DNA from: Desmodus rotundus
Lineage: Eukaryota; Chordata; Mammalia; Chiroptera; Phyllostomidae
Direction of reading: 5' to 3'
DNA: 64,000 nt
Assembly: GCF_022682495.2 (NCBI RefSeq)
Contig: NC_071392.1
Span: forward strand, 73,678,097 to 73,742,096
A program made the translations under genes and the position numbers. Under the pieces are notes generated by a model. It saw only the letters and a list, made by a program, of their open reading frames with translations, did no database searches and was not told the origin of the DNA. Each line of letters starts with the position of its first letter. Positions within the stretch are counted from its first letter, which is position 1. This document shows, in pieces, positions 34,126-46,371 of the stretch.

Positions 34126-35527
34126 GTTTCTTTGTCTCCTCATTTTGGCAGCCTCCCTGTGTTTGTTTCTATGTATTAGGTAGGGCTCCTGTCAATCCCT
34201 ATCTTGGTGACATGGTCTAATGTAGTAGGTGTCCTGTAGGGTCCAGTGGCACAGCCTCCCCTATCACCCAAGCTAGGTACACAAGGTGCAGCCTTCCTGT
34301 GGGCTGAGTACACCCTCTTCTTGTAGTTGAGTCTTGACTGCTGTTTGCAGGTCAATGGGTGGTATTTACCCAGGCCAGTCAGCTACAAGGACTGGCTATG
34401 ACCACTGACCACCAACCTCTGCCCTCTGTGGAGGATCAACTGTGCAGGGGTAGTATTGTGGTGCTCTGACTTGGTCTATAGCCATCCACTCTGTGTGCAG
34501 GCTCTTGGGTTTCCCAGGCGGTGTGGTACAATGTCAGCACCACCTTTGTTCTGCCCAGGGCCACACTGCATGAGCCAGAAAGCAATCTGCAAATTGCTGC
34601 CACTTGAACTAGGCTTGGAGGTCCCCAGGTGATGCCTAGCTGTGAACCTAGGCTGGCTGTTGATAGTCTTGGGCCTGGAGCCACATGGAAAGAGGTATGG
34701 GGGACTGGGGCTCACTGAGGCCAGGTGTTGCTTGTTTGATAGGACTTAAGAAGTTGTGAACCATGAGCAAAGACCAACCATTCATATGGAGAGGCCACTG
34801 TTAACAGCTTGGGTGGGCCCATAAATTGGGTAGGATGGAGTCTCAGGGGATCTCCAGGGAAGGGAAAACAGTGTTAGGTTGATGAAGTCTCAGATATGGC
34901 ACCCATCTGCCAGCTCTGTGACTCTTTGGGGGAAGGGTTCAGAAAAGGGACAAGGGCTTCTCCCCAACTTTCTGTCTAGAAGAAACTGTACCCCAGCTCT
35001 CACCTTGATGCCAGACACTTCAGTTCCTTCCCCTATGCCACTGGTGCTTTTCAAGCTGCTACCCTAGTGTTGGAGCTCAGTGAGATTGAGTCTGAGTAAA
35101 TCCATGTGTGTGTTTTTTAAAAAGAATTGCTGGGAAATCCAGCAGTTTCTTCTACCAACTCAATCCCTGCTGGGTTTTGCAGCCACCAGTTATGGGGACT
35201 TAACTTCCTGGCACTGGAATCCTGGGCTGAGGGGGCTGATGTGGGGCTGGGACTCCTCACTCCCAAGATATCTCTGCTGAATTCTTATCCACCACACTTG
35301 GAGGTGCGACTAGCCCACTCCATATCTCTGCCCTATCTACCAGTCTGGATGGATGTGGTTTCTTTAATTCCTAGTTGTTGGACTTCCATTCAACTCTATT
35401 TCTGACAGTTCTGTGTGATGGTTGTCCTATAATTTAATTGTAATTTTGATGTGGTTGTGTGAGGAAGCAAGCTGTGTTTACCTACTCCTCCATCTTGACT
35501 GGAAGTCCCATGGGTCCTTCAAAGATC

Positions 35528-35762
35528 TGTATTTAATTTTAGGGAAAGGTAAAGGGAGGGAGAAAGAGAGGGAGAGAAACATCGATACGAGATAGAAACA
35601 TTAATTGGTTGCCTCTTGTATGCCTTCCAACTGGGGATCAAACCTAAAACCCAGGCATCAAACCTGTAAGTTGGACATGTGCCCTGACCAGGAATCAAAC
35701 CAGTGAGTGACATTTTGGCTTGCAGGACGATGCCCAAACAACTAATCCACACCAGTCAGGGC
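35528..35762 (-). mobile_element. Bat VES-type SINE
   Basis: Minus strand, head at 35762 (GCCCTGACTGGTGTGGATTA). The complement of a B-box (GGAATCAAACC) lies at 35690, and GA-rich body text GAGAGAAACATCGATACGAG lies near 35571. It sits just beyond the 5' end of the second HAL1. Confidence 0.9.
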
Positions 35763-35819
35763 TCAAAAATGATTTTAAATACATTTAATCAGTAGGTCTT
35801 TAGAAAGTACTCTCTTTTC

Positions 35820-36350
35820 TTGATTTTTGCCAGTATAGTATCTTGTTTTAATTGTATTTTCTTGACCATAGTGAAGTTAAGCATTTTTTTCACATGTGAA
35901 TCATCTACATATTTTGTGCTTTTATCTGTCATATGTTTTCTTTAACTTATATTTATGGATTTAGAGAAAGAGAGGCAGGGGGTAGAGAGACAGAGAGAGA
36001 GAGAAATCAAAACATTGATTTGTTGTTCCATTTACGCATTCATTGCTTGAGTCTTGTATGTGCCCTGACTGGAGATTTAACCAGCAAACTTGGTATATTT
36101 GGATGACATTCTAACCAACTGAGCAACACAGCCAGAGCTGTCAGGTGTTTTTTAATTAAATGTAGATATTATTTATATATGGTAAGGCTCTGTCTGGTAT
36201 ACAAGCCATGATTTATGTTCCTAGTCTGTTACTTGCCTTTGGAATTTTTTTTATGACATCCCACCCAAAAATTGTAAAACTATTTTTCTATGTCAAGTTC
36301 TAATTGTTTTAAACTATAGAAATGAGTTGCATGTTCTTTTATCAGAATGA
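35820..36350 (-). mobile_element. Old L1 fragment, split by a SINE
   Basis: Old antisense L1 text: GACCATAGTGAAGTTAAGCA (35864), then after the SINE at 35943-36140, TAGTCTGTTACTTGCCTTTG (36221), GGAATTTTTTTTATGACATC and CTATGTCAAGTTCTAATTG. The match is by phrase order only. Confidence 0.5.
35943..36140 (-). mobile_element. Bat VES-type SINE, older copy
   Basis: Minus strand, head at about 36139 (AGCTCTGGCTGTGTTGCTCA). Complement of the B-box region GGAGATTTAACC at 36072, GA-rich tail side at 35963-36003. It is more diverged than the other copies. Confidence 0.85.
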
Positions 36351-36589
36351 AAAGCAATATTGTCTTTCTTCAGCCTCACCCTTTGTGACCTAAAAATCTT
36401 AACACCATTTTTTTTCCATTTTTTCCCAGAGTTTTATATCTTAAGCATTATATCATCCTTGAGACTTACACCAAATATATTCTGTGGCCCTTATGTCAGA
36501 TTTTTATACCCATATCTCTAATAATATTAATTCTAATTTAATGCTGATATTTTAAAATGTATTAAACACCTATTATAAACAATGTACTT

Positions 36590-36775
36590 TCCTGTTTATT
36601 TTATGTGTACCATTTTATTTGAGCCTTACAAAAATTCTGCTTTATAGATAAGGGAACTTAAGATTAAAGACATTAAGTAGTTTGCTCAAGGTTGTACAAG
36701 TCATAAATGCTAGAACCAGAATTCAAACCTGAGAACTTGGGTTTTCTGTCTCCAAAACCCATAATCGTGGCATTT
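36590..36775 (-). mobile_element. MIR SINE, antisense
   Basis: Complement of the MIR core: ATTTTATTTGAGCCTTACAA, TATAGATAAGGGAACTTAAG, TTTGCTCAAGGTTGTACAAG, AGAACCAGAATTCAAACCTG. Confidence 0.88.
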
Positions 36776-37402
36776 TATTGACTAAGAAAATAATTGGGCA
36801 CATTTCCCCAACAAACCTCTAGCTAAAAGGAAGTTTCCTGAACATTAAACCACAATTTCTAGGTTTTAGAGTATATATGTGATAAATAATATATATAGCA
36901 CTATACTATGTAGTAATGTAAATATTATACTATATATAATACATATATTCTATGTAGTGTATATGTGTGTGTGTGTAATATATGTGTGTACACACACACA
37001 CATATATGGTATAGTACTGATAACCCACAGAACAATCTTCCATATAAGTTCTGGGATGTATATATTAAAAAGAATACTATTAATGAAAGCTAAAATCACA
37101 TGTGTAAACACATTGCTTTTAATCTATTCAATTATTTCCCCATAAGCACTAACTGTGCATCACAAATTATGCCGGCCATAAAACATACCATAAAACTTAA
37201 ACCTTGGAAGATCTACTCCCATAGTCTAATGGAATAGTTTTCAGAGAATGAAAATTCTGAAGCTCTAAGATTAAATGTCCCTAGATACTGTTTTCTTCTT
37301 CCATTAATGAAGATGGGCACAGAAGGCACACCACTGTGTAATTAATTGTCATACCTCATGACCAGTTACATGTAAATATTTTTTTTTCTTATGCACTTTA
37401 AT
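36776..37402. other. AT-rich stretch with a TG/CA-rich patch
   Basis: TATGTGTGTGTGTGTAATAT and ACACACACACACATATATGG (36961-37003) form an imperfect inverted simple repeat. Nothing else was recognised. Confidence 0.5.
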
Positions 37403-37560
37403 TCAGGAGTTGCAAACTGCTAATGGTCAGTGGCCAAAATCAGCCTGCAGAAAAACTTTTATTATTCTACATAAATGAGTGTACATTTCTCCAATTTGCC
37501 ACAGGCAATACTAGTCCCTACTGCATGTGCTTCTATCTGTCATATGTTTTCTGGCCTGAT
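37403..37560 (+). mobile_element. Possible hAT-derived fragment
   Basis: CAGGAGTTGCAAACTGCTAA and TCAGCCTGCAGAAAAACTTT resemble a decayed copy of the hAT-like element seen better at 57345-57545. Weak. Confidence 0.35.
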
Positions 37561-38202
37561 GTGATACATTTATGTAACCTGGCCTCATCTCTATAGGCAT
37601 TTCAGCTTATGGTCCCTGAATACATCATGTGATTGTGAAAACAGTGAGACAGAAGAAGCCCATATTAGAGACCTTATAATCTAAGCCCTCTACAGGCACA
37701 TTGCTTCCTAAATAAATTGAAGGAGTAAAGTCACTTTCCCACCATTCAATCATCCAATAGCCGCTGTGCTACCCTAACTCTCTTCTCTCTGCTCCTCCTT
37801 CCCCTCTCAGTACCAAGCCCTAAACTGCAAAATTAATAACTGTGCTTGTTGTTACTGAAGTTCAGACCAGGATGCTGCGGAGTCAGAGTACAAAATGTGT
37901 TACACAATTTACGTCACATAGGTGCATCCCTGACCTTCCACAAATCCAGTCTTTTTCATTGGGTCGTGTTTGGTACAAGCTCCAGGGAATAAAGCAAAAC
38001 TGTACTCACTCTATCTTTCTAACAACCCTGAACACTGATGTAAAGTGGATCATGGAGACTAAATTGAGTTTGTTTGTTTCTTTGCTTGTTTGTTTGTTTG
38101 TTTATGAAAAGGAAAGGACCAAAGATTCTGCTTTCCATCTTAAAAATTGCATTATTGTAGAAAAGCTCATAAAACTCTGAACTTTTCCCCAAGTCATTTT
38201 AA
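37561..38202. other. Unique-looking sequence with a GTTT repeat
   Basis: A (GTTT)n simple repeat lies at 38067-38104. The 112-codon frame at 37842-38180 crosses it and shows no gene context. Confidence 0.4.
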
Positions 38203-38203
38203 A

Positions 38204-38468
38204 AGTGCTTGGTTAGCCCTGGCTGGTGTGGCTCAGTTGGCTGAAGCATCATCCTGTGCACCCAAAAGGTCATGGGTTCGATCCCTGGTCAGGGAATGTA
38301 CCTGGGTTGCAGGTTCAATCCCTAGTCAGGCATGTATGGGAGGCAACCAATCGATGTTTCTCCCTCACATGGGTGTTTGTTTCTCCCTTCTTCTCTCTCT
38401 AAAATAAACTAAAAACAAAAATAATAATAATAAAATTAAAATTAAATAAAATAAAGTAAACAGTGCTT
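38204..38468 (+). mobile_element. Bat VES-type SINE
   Basis: It starts at 38216 (GCCCTGGCTGGTGTGGCTCA) with an A-box TGGCTCAGTTGG, a B-box GGTTCGATCCC, a CT-rich body and a tail of AATAATAATA and AAATAAAATA units. A direct repeat AGTGCTT flanks it (38204-38210, 38462-38468). Confidence 0.95.
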
Positions 38469-40728
38469 TGATAGGATGGGCATGGAAAAAAATCACAAAA
38501 CTTTAAAAGCAGAACCTAGGGAAATGTTTATGGTCATAAACTCTAGCAGCTTTGTTATTCAGATCAGTTCTTAGTGATGGGTCAGGCAAAGAACTTTAAC
38601 CTTCAGAAAGGGTTTTCAAATACATCTCTTTAAATCATAGAAATGTCAATGTTGGAAATATTTGCAGAGCTTTATTTTAGGCAGTGAATGATATTCCATA
38701 AAACACAATTCTCTTCTCATCATGGGGCTAAAAATCCAAAAAAAAAAAAAATAGGCTTGACACTACTAGGCACACAGATTCCCTGGGGAGTCCCATCAAA
38801 TCATTTCAAAGGCAAGAGATTATAATAATATTTGCATTTTAAAGCTGTGTCTAAATGATGCCAGCAAACATTTGATTAGGTTGATGTACTCAAGCAACTA
38901 GGCAATTTGGTGAAACATTTATTCAAGCCCACATTGTTTGGCTACATTAACCAAGTTATTGACTGGCTTGTTTGATTGGCTGGTCACTTTGCTAGGTCCT
39001 GTCTGCTCACCCACATCCCCTTGGCCACATAGAACAGTCATACACAACATTCATTTCCCATTTGTGCATTCCGCAGGGTAATTACCTATCTACAAGTCCA
39101 TCTCCCTCACTAAACACTGAGCTGCTATAAGGTCAGGGGCAGCTTCCTGTCTGTCTTCTACCTTCAGCACCTTGTTCCGTGTTGGGATTTGCAGAGTATG
39201 GGGCACTGTCCATGGCATGGTTATTGGCAAGCTGCCTTTGTGGTGTGATGGAAATTTGTCACATTTCTTAATCCCTAAATGTTTAATTGTTTCATCAGGG
39301 ACAACTTAAAAAGGTTAGTTAAGTACTTCCCCTAAGGTGCCGGTGCATTTTCCCATCTCTACAAAGCCACACCTGCCTATCCATTGGATGGCTTCTCCAT
39401 GGTGTTCCCTCCGCCCAAACCTTTCGCTCTTCCATTTTCATGTGCTGCACCTTCCCCGAAGCATCCCTGACAATCTGACAGATATTTTCTCCTACTGACG
39501 TCCTCTCCCATTTACCCCAGATATCTGAGTATTTAATGATGAATACAGAGCTGGCTTGCTCCGTATTCATCAGCATATATTTTGTATCACCTACCGCAAA
39601 GATTATTAAGTGGTTTGAGAACTGGACCAGTACCTTAATCCAGCTGTATTTTTGTGACCAATTAAATAATAAATGATAACTGAAAGTTGTCCAATGTTCT
39701 ATACTTTCACTCCATTGCTACAAGGGCAGGTCTAACACCTGCGCCTAACATATTAGAAAATGGAAGCCTAGAGAAGTTAAGGAACTTAACTTCTGTTAAG
39801 TCCCTGTTAGTAGAAGTGAGGTAAGCTTTCTGTTCAGGCACATATTCTAACAAAAGCTCTTCAGTAGTCCTAAAAAGATGCTTGCCCTTTCCCCAACATT
39901 ATTATTAAGGTACATGGGTCTCAACATAGATTTTACAATCTTAATGCAAACTACATCTCATTAAGCATTACAGGTGGAAGGAATCCTTTATCTGGCAGGA
40001 CTGCCTACAGCAAATATATGCTTCATATGCTGGAAAATCTACGGCCCACTGGACACAAGAACTGGGCAGCTGGACCCCACAGCATTGGCTCATCATAGAG
40101 CCACAGAGTTGGCTCTGTTACTGACTGAGCCAAATGGCAACTTTCCAAGTAGCTAACTCTATAGGATTCAACTATGGGCCCACAGTTAGGAGGTTGTGAG
40201 GATGCTGTTTTTTACATTGCAGACTCCCCTTCATTAAGATTCTTGGGAGAAAGTCCTGTCTGGTCCTGGTACCAAGAACAAAACTTTTCCAAATCAATTT
40301 TTCTGTCTTTTCTTATGGACCCTATGGCATTTTCAACTAACCAAGCTTCCTTTTTTGGCTAGAGCTGAATTTGTGACCTATGCTAAGCAAGTGAAGATGT
40401 TTTATAGTCACCTTAATCTTGTTCCTGATTCTACTTAATGACCCACATTTACTTTTCCTTTTAGTTTTCCCCTGCTCTTAATTTAAAGTAGATAAACAGA
40501 AGGATAAACTGACCGAGACGAGATGGAAATCTGCCTGTCCCTCTACTCTCAACCATCCCCTGTCCCAGCTACTAATGCCTTCACACCCCACCCTCCCCCA
40601 ACACCATCAGCTCCAAAACAGACTTTAGAAAATCATTTTACATGATACTGAAATGGTTTTTAACCATTTTTTTTATCACAGACCCCTTTGTTAAATGGAT
40701 AGATCTCCCCAGTAAAATACACCCTTCC
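38469..40728. other. Long unique-looking stretch
   Basis: A possible antisense MIR core lies at 39750-39850 (ATGGAAGCCTAGAGAAGTTA). The rest is unrecognised and has only short frames. Confidence 0.35.
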
Positions 40729-40989
40729 AACCCAAAACCCTTTTTTAAAAAAATTTCTCGACTGAGAATATATTTATTGAATTTAGAGAGAGGATGGAGG
40801 AGAGAGAGGGAGAGAGAGGGAGAGAGAGAAACATTAATGTGAGAGAGAAACATCAATTGGTTGCCTCCCTTACATACCCTGACTGGTGATCAAACTCACC
40901 ACCTAGGTATGCGCCCTGACCGGGGATTGAACCCACAACATTTTGGCACTCCAACCCACTAAGGCACCTGGCCAGGGCTTAACCCAAAA
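40729..40989 (-). mobile_element. Bat VES-type SINE with target-site duplication
   Basis: AACCCAAAA at 40729-40737 and 40981-40989 brackets a minus-strand copy. Its head is at 40978 (GCCCTGGCCAGGTGCCTTAG). The complement of the B-box (GGGATTGAACC) lies at 40922, and the GA-rich side at 40785-40832. Confidence 0.93.
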
Positions 40990-42884
40990 TCTTTGAGTAC
41001 ATATCCAAGAGCTCTTTAATCTCTGAAATTGAACCCTGGCCCATGGATTACAAGGAATAAACCCTTGCTCAAGTGAATGCACAAGGCTCTAGAATTATCT
41101 CCCAGGACTTGCTGCAAACCCAACAGAAAGCGGATTTGCTGAATTTTCCAAGCCTCTGTCACCAAGGCAGGCAGGGGCCCTGGCCTCCCACCCAGTTGAG
41201 TCTCCCAACTCCCCATCCGAGCTGCTTTCTCTGTCAAAAGACTATGAAATGATGGCTCCTTCAGAACCCCTTGCTATGCCCTTGCCCTACTTTATGCCAC
41301 AACTGACATCCTACCAATACCATCCAGATGTTTTTTCTCAAAGTTTGATTTTCTACTGAGTCCACCAGCCCTGGCCTCAGGCCCCAAAGTTTTGCTGCCT
41401 CACAACTTCAACAGTGGACAGACATAAACAAGAAGAAGGGGCTCACAAAACCTTGTAAGTGAGGGGACAGAGCGGCAGAGAGAGAAGCTTGCAGAAGCAG
41501 GGACCAAAGATCCCAAGAAACCATCGCTAGATAGATGCTGAATTCCAGCTGTGTGGATGTGTGTGTGTAAAATTCCACTATGTATAATATCACCAAAAAA
41601 CTGCCAACTCTACTGATTTTACTATATACCTAAGAATTAGAAAAGAGAAGAAAAACTGAAAAAAGTTTTAGTGTGTAAAAGGAATGGCACTTACAGCTTT
41701 ACACAAAATGTGTTTACCATCGATAATTACCAAATGTAAAATAACTAGTATGGCAGTATACCTAGACATCATCACTCTTGTTATAAATTGCATTTGCGTT
41801 GCATGCTAAAGTTGTTCCCTGTCAGTTGGATCTCCAGATTTGCTGCTCACAATTTCCAACATTAAGGAAAACATTGACAGGAACCACATCTTATTTTTGT
41901 TTTTCCCTTATCATCTAAATAACATAGCAAGAGACGCCTGGAAACTGAGCATCTTGCTGTGGGGACCAGAGTTTGCATACCTTTCTGAAATCACTAGAGC
42001 AAAATCCTAAATAGTATGAAAAAGGGTTATAGAACATTTGATTTACAGAAAAATGGGGTTTACAACAATGTAACAACATAAGAAGACTAGATAAAGAAGT
42101 AGGTTTTGAACTTAGCTTTGAAGAAAATCTACAATATGAATTTGGTAGAAGAATATTGCAGTCAAGGCAGAAGTGTTTTCTGTGATATAGAAAATATTCA
42201 AAGAATTCTTTATTTCATATTAATGTACCCATTACATTATAATGAAGTAAGATAAGCTTTGAATGCTCTCTTATAAATAAGTTTAAAACATCATTTTTAT
42301 TTATTTACCTACAGAAATATATATTTATATTTTGCCTGTTAGCTTAAAAAAAACAAATGAAAAATCCAGAAGCCACAAAGTTGCCTATAAAGGTTAAATA
42401 ATAAAAATAATTTATTGTAAAAATGGAATAACAAAATCAACAGTAGATAACACAACCCAACTTGATATTCCTTGCTTAAATGGAGTAGTAGGTTAAGAAA
42501 AGGTGTTTCTTCAACTCCTTGGTTTGAACCTACTAAAATCAGGGCTATACTTGATCAGACTAAAAGTCATGACAGGTGTTAGTAAACTCATACAATCGTG
42601 GTAACTACAGCAAAATGCATTGTATTGTAAATGGTGAAATCAAGTAAAATGTTTGTCTGAGTTAAAGCTGAAGGGTTTGGAAACTCACCAAAAACTCAGC
42701 TAGTGGGTGAGGAGGGCTGTCGCTCCCCTTGCTCCAGTGCCCCAGGGACTTAGCAAACTCTCAGTGTTGGATTCTGAATCTGGAGCCCAGTTAGGGAGGC
42801 TGCGTGTGTTGGTCCCTGTCCCCCAGAAATCAAACACACAGACAGGAGTAAACATGAAAGATATTTTTAGGCATTATAGGCTGC
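40990..42884. other. Long unique-looking stretch, nothing recognised
   Basis: No repeat family or gene identified. AT-rich from 41600 to 42650. Confidence 0.35.
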
Positions 42885-43430
42885 ATTGCGTCCCCCAAAA
42901 TGCATTTGTTCAGGTCCTAATTCCCAGTACCTCAGAATGTGACTACATTTGGGGATGCAGTCTTTAATGACATTAAGGGGTCCTAAGTAGGTTAAAAAGT
43001 ATCTACGTTAAAATAAGGTCACTTGTAGGGGGGGAGGGATCCAGCAAAAAGGAAAAAGGACTCACGGTCATGGACAATAGTGGTGATTGTGGGGTTGGAG
43101 GGTATAAGGTGGATAAGTGGTAATGGAAAAAGTACAATAAAAAAAGAAGTTTAAAAAAAATAAGGTCACTGGGGCAGGCTCAAATCCAATAGGACGGGTG
43201 TCCTCAGAAGAAGAGGAAATTAGGACACAGACATGCACAGAGGGAAGACCACAAAGAGACACCGGGAAAGACGGTCATCTCCCAGCTAAGGAGAGAGGCC
43301 TCAGAAAAAAGCAACCCTGCCTACACCCTGATCTCAAACTGCTAGCCCCCAGAACTGTGATAAAATCAATTGCTCTTGTTTAAGCCACCCAGTCTGTAGT
43401 ATTTGTTATGGCAGATATAACAAACTAATA
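42885..43430 (+). mobile_element. MaLR-like LTR, interrupted by an L1
   Basis: Sense LTR text: TCCCAGTACCTCAGAATGTG, GACTACATTTGGGGATGCAG, ACGGGTGTCCTCAGAAGAAG, ATTAGGACACAGACATGCAC, AGAGGGAAGACCACAAAGAG, CCCCCAGAACTGTGATAAAA, TTTAAGCCACCCAGTCTGTA and an ending ACAAACTAATA. The L1 at 43024-43156 interrupts it cleanly. Confidence 0.8.
43010..43170 (+). mobile_element. 133-bp L1 3' end with perfect 14-bp target-site duplication
   Basis: AAAATAAGGTCACT occurs at 43010-43023 and again at 43157-43170. Between them lie TTGTAGGGGGGGAGGGATCC, GGTCATGGACAATAGTGGTG, ATTGTGGGGTTGGAGGGTAT and AAAAGTACAATAAAAAAAGA, a severely 5'-truncated L1 3' UTR with its A-rich tail. The unchanged repeat suggests a young insertion. 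Confidence 0.93.
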
Positions 43431-44175
43431 TTCAGGAAACTCCTATGAGAGAAAATGAAGAGAGAGCCGGTAGAGGATGGGAGAACCAGGACTCCACAAA
43501 GCTGATCTGACCTAGTGTGAAGGAGACAGGGAAGGGAGGCAGGAAGGAAAATCTGAGTCTATAGTACTGTCTGAGGCAAGTTTGGCAAGGCCAAAGAGAG
43601 TTCTGTAGCTCCCAGGAACGTGCTGCCTTGGTGCCCCTGCCCTGCTCGGTCACTGGAGGAAAGCTGCTCATTGACGGCACTGGTGATGGATCTCAGAGCA
43701 CAGCCACTGAAGTCGCCAGTTTGGTACACTCTCTACATCAGGAAATCTGAATAGTGACTGTCCACACAGGAGGACCTCCGTGACTCTGGACAGTCCAGAA
43801 AGGGCTTGACAGTCAGGCAACACAAACGCCCGTAGAAATTCCCATTGAAAGAACCAGTTTTCCAATTTGGTTGCCATGTGAAGCTACAGAATGTTCTCAT
43901 TTTCCCTCAGACACAAATATTCTTCCAAGCTCTGTAGAGTAAAAGCCAACATAGTCAGACCCCACTGACTGAAGAATTCTGGCCACGTGGAAGATAATTA
44001 TCCTGCAAATTACCTCTCTATTCCCATGTGGAAAATAGAAATACAAAGAGTGATGACCCTGCTGAGGAGCTTTTACAGCAGGAGCTGCAGGTGGGACAGC
44101 CTATCTTAGCTGACCCTGGAGTAGGAAGATCAAAGGTGATTCTGAGGGTTTGGTCCCCACATCCCAAAGATTCAC
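43431..44175. other. Unique-looking sequence, nothing recognised
   Basis: Slightly GC-rich, no repeat family or gene seen. Confidence 0.35.
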
Positions 44176-44298
44176 CCAGCCCCACACTGAGACCACAACC
44201 CAGACACGTGTCCCAACTGGGAACCGAACCAGTGACCTTTCACTTTGCAGGATGATGCCCAACCAACTGAGCCACACCGGTCAGGACCAGCCCCACAC
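44176..44298 (-). mobile_element. Tailless 99-bp SINE head with 12-bp target-site duplication
   Basis: The direct repeat CCAGCCCCACAC (44176-44187 and 44287-44298) brackets 99 bases. Read on the minus strand they begin TCCTGACCGGTGTGGCTCAG, hold the A-box TGGCTCAGTTGG and B-box GGTTCGGTTCC, and stop at GGGTTGTGGTCTCA. The GA/CT body and the A-rich tail of the normal SINE are missing. Confidence 0.85.
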
Positions 44299-44944
44299 CT
44301 TTTGAGCTTGCCTTCATTCCTTTGCATGGAGAATCAAAATGTCTGGTTTTCTTTAAAGCTATGAGTTGCCTAGCATGCTGTGTAAGGAATAGAACATAAA
44401 AACAAACATGGAGACATAGAGAATGTGACAGGTCCAAATCAACCAAAATGCAACCAAGAATCTAACATACAGATTCAGTCTTTGCATCTCCAGTACCTAG
44501 CATGGTGGCTGAGAGCAGATGTTCAAATGATGTTAAGGGAATAAATGGCACACACATTGAATTATAGTTTCATGGTGATTAATAATAAATGGAAGTAGTT
44601 CCTGTAAATAACTGTAATTAGCATGTCTGTGGTCAGGTAAGTAGGGGGTAAATTACTCAGAGCAGAAAATTGCAGTGAGCCTCTTCTGAGGTGCCCAGAA
44701 TTCAGAACCAACCCCAAAAGTGGGGAAAGAAAATGGGGCACACACAGTGGGCTGGGCTCAGCACCTTTTAGGGCAGGGATGCACTTGTAGGAGGGAGAGG
44801 CTGAGGCATTTCATTTTATTTCACCTTATACTTCCAGCGCAGTGTAGTATTTAGAGTGAGGGGGCTGAAATATATGACACGCAGGCTTTCGCAAACCAGC
44901 ATCATCCCAGTGTCTTCCTGATACTGATAAAACGGAAGTTTTTG
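44299..44944. other. Unique-looking sequence, nothing recognised
   Basis: TCTCCAGTACCTAGCATGGT (44489) hints at a decayed MIR or L2 3' end. The rest is unrecognised. Confidence 0.35.
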
Positions 44945-45420
44945 TCCATTCATTCAGTTAGCACCAATGATCAGGAACTATGCTATACACTTAGAAAACA
45001 CAAACTAATAAAGTGTATTCTCCACCATAAAAGAAGTTAAATGTATCACAGGCAATTATATCACATATGTGTGAGATCTGGTAATAGAGGTTATGTGTAA
45101 AGAGCTTCCAGAACAAAGACGAGAAGAAGTGGCTGCAGGGAAAGTAATGGGATCACAACAGTTGACATTTGAGCTGGCCAAGTGGAACACCAGAAAGCAA
45201 GGAAGAATATTCTATCTAGAAGAGCAGAGAAATAGCAGCTACAAAGACACAGAGGAGCAATAGTTTTGATTGAAATGAAGTGGGCAGGTGTAAGGGATAA
45301 TAAGGCTGTGGGAAGGGAAAGAAAAAGAAACAATTTTAAAGATGAAATTCATTACAAATAGGTGGCCCTGGAGTCACCTGAAAGAGATGCTGGGTAGCAG
45401 GGCCATGGTGAGGCCCTGGG
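44945..45420 (-). mobile_element. Antisense L2 LINE 3' end
   Basis: The order of phrases follows the complement of the L2 3' end: CCATTCATTCAGTTAGCACC, GGAACTATGCTATACACTTA, then the purine-rich ACATTTGAGCTGGCCAAGTG and AACACCAGAAAGCAAGGAAG, and ACACAGAGGAGCAATAG. Diverged. Confidence 0.65.
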
Positions 45421-46371
45421 CTTTTGGAACACCAGTAGCCAAGAAGTTGCAAGAGATGAGGAACACGGGGTCCTGAAAGGGGAGTTGGAAAACACTAAAG
45501 ACAAGCTTGATTTCTTTTCTTTATCCTTTCACATGTTATATAAAAAATTTTTTCTCTAAGCTCTTCCAAGGCCCTTAACCCCTTGCTCAGAGTGGAGAGG
45601 CAAGCAGTGGCCCTGTGATAACATAAAGGTGCCTGTGGGAAGGGAAACTCAGACCAACCCAGGCACTGTGGATGGCAGCTGCACAGGAGGGCGCCTACTC
45701 CCAGAAGCGTTAACTCTCTTCTGAAATCATCCCCTGGGGTGCCATACCCTCACCCACACATACACACACAACCCTGTCTGAAGCAGAAGCAAGGTCAAGA
45801 GCTGGGGATTTCCAGTTCCTCCAGGTCTAGTGGGCAGCCCACCCTCCTCCCAATTCCACCTGCCTGCTGAAAGGAAGATCAATCTAGATGGCTAACAGGC
45901 CTGGCTCTGGAATAATCAGGTTTAGAAAAAGACAATTTACCTTTCCACATGGGACTTCAAATGGAGTCCATTTATAAGTCCTACTACAATTTAGATATTA
46001 AAAGTAATTAAAACAAATCTTTACTATCAATTTACTTAAATTATGCATATAGTATCTCTCAGTAGGTACTCTTTAGGACTAGAGTTTAGCTACCAATTAA
46101 GCAATCACCCTGGAATTTAATTTAGATAACAAAGTTTGACTCAAAACTCCACATTGCTCCATATTCGAGGAGAGCAGCAGAGCTAATTCAGTGAAGTCTA
46201 GTCAGGACTGGGGTCAGGCAGGTTAAGGGCTATTTAAGGCTGCTGTGGGCAGAGAATTACACATTAAAGATATTGCAATGACAGCAGGAATGCCCAATAT
46301 TCACTGACTACTTCCGTGGGTCGCGCATTTTCCTATTCAATTATGCCTTTGAATTTTCCAGAAAGTACAGC
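45421..46371. other. Unique-looking sequence, nothing recognised
   Basis: No repeat family or gene identified. Confidence 0.35.

Larger units (their letters stand above)
32883..35507 (-). mobile_element. Second HAL1 element, near full length
   Basis: Minus strand. The 5' end at 35507 reads ACTTCCAGTCAAGATGGAGG, matching the start of the first HAL1. Then come a long 5' UTR (35507-34126), ORF1 (34125 to about 33306), a 3' UTR with GGGACAACTATAATAGCATA and an A-rich end near 32885. There is no ORF2. Its 5' UTR is about 600 bases longer than that of the copy at 12.5-15.1 kb. I found no clear target-site repeat. Confidence 0.82.

Noticed and set aside
38216..38300. A/B-box pairs as a functional tRNA gene
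   Set aside because: The sequence continues into a SINE body and A-rich tail and lies between direct repeats. It does not fold as a complete tRNA.
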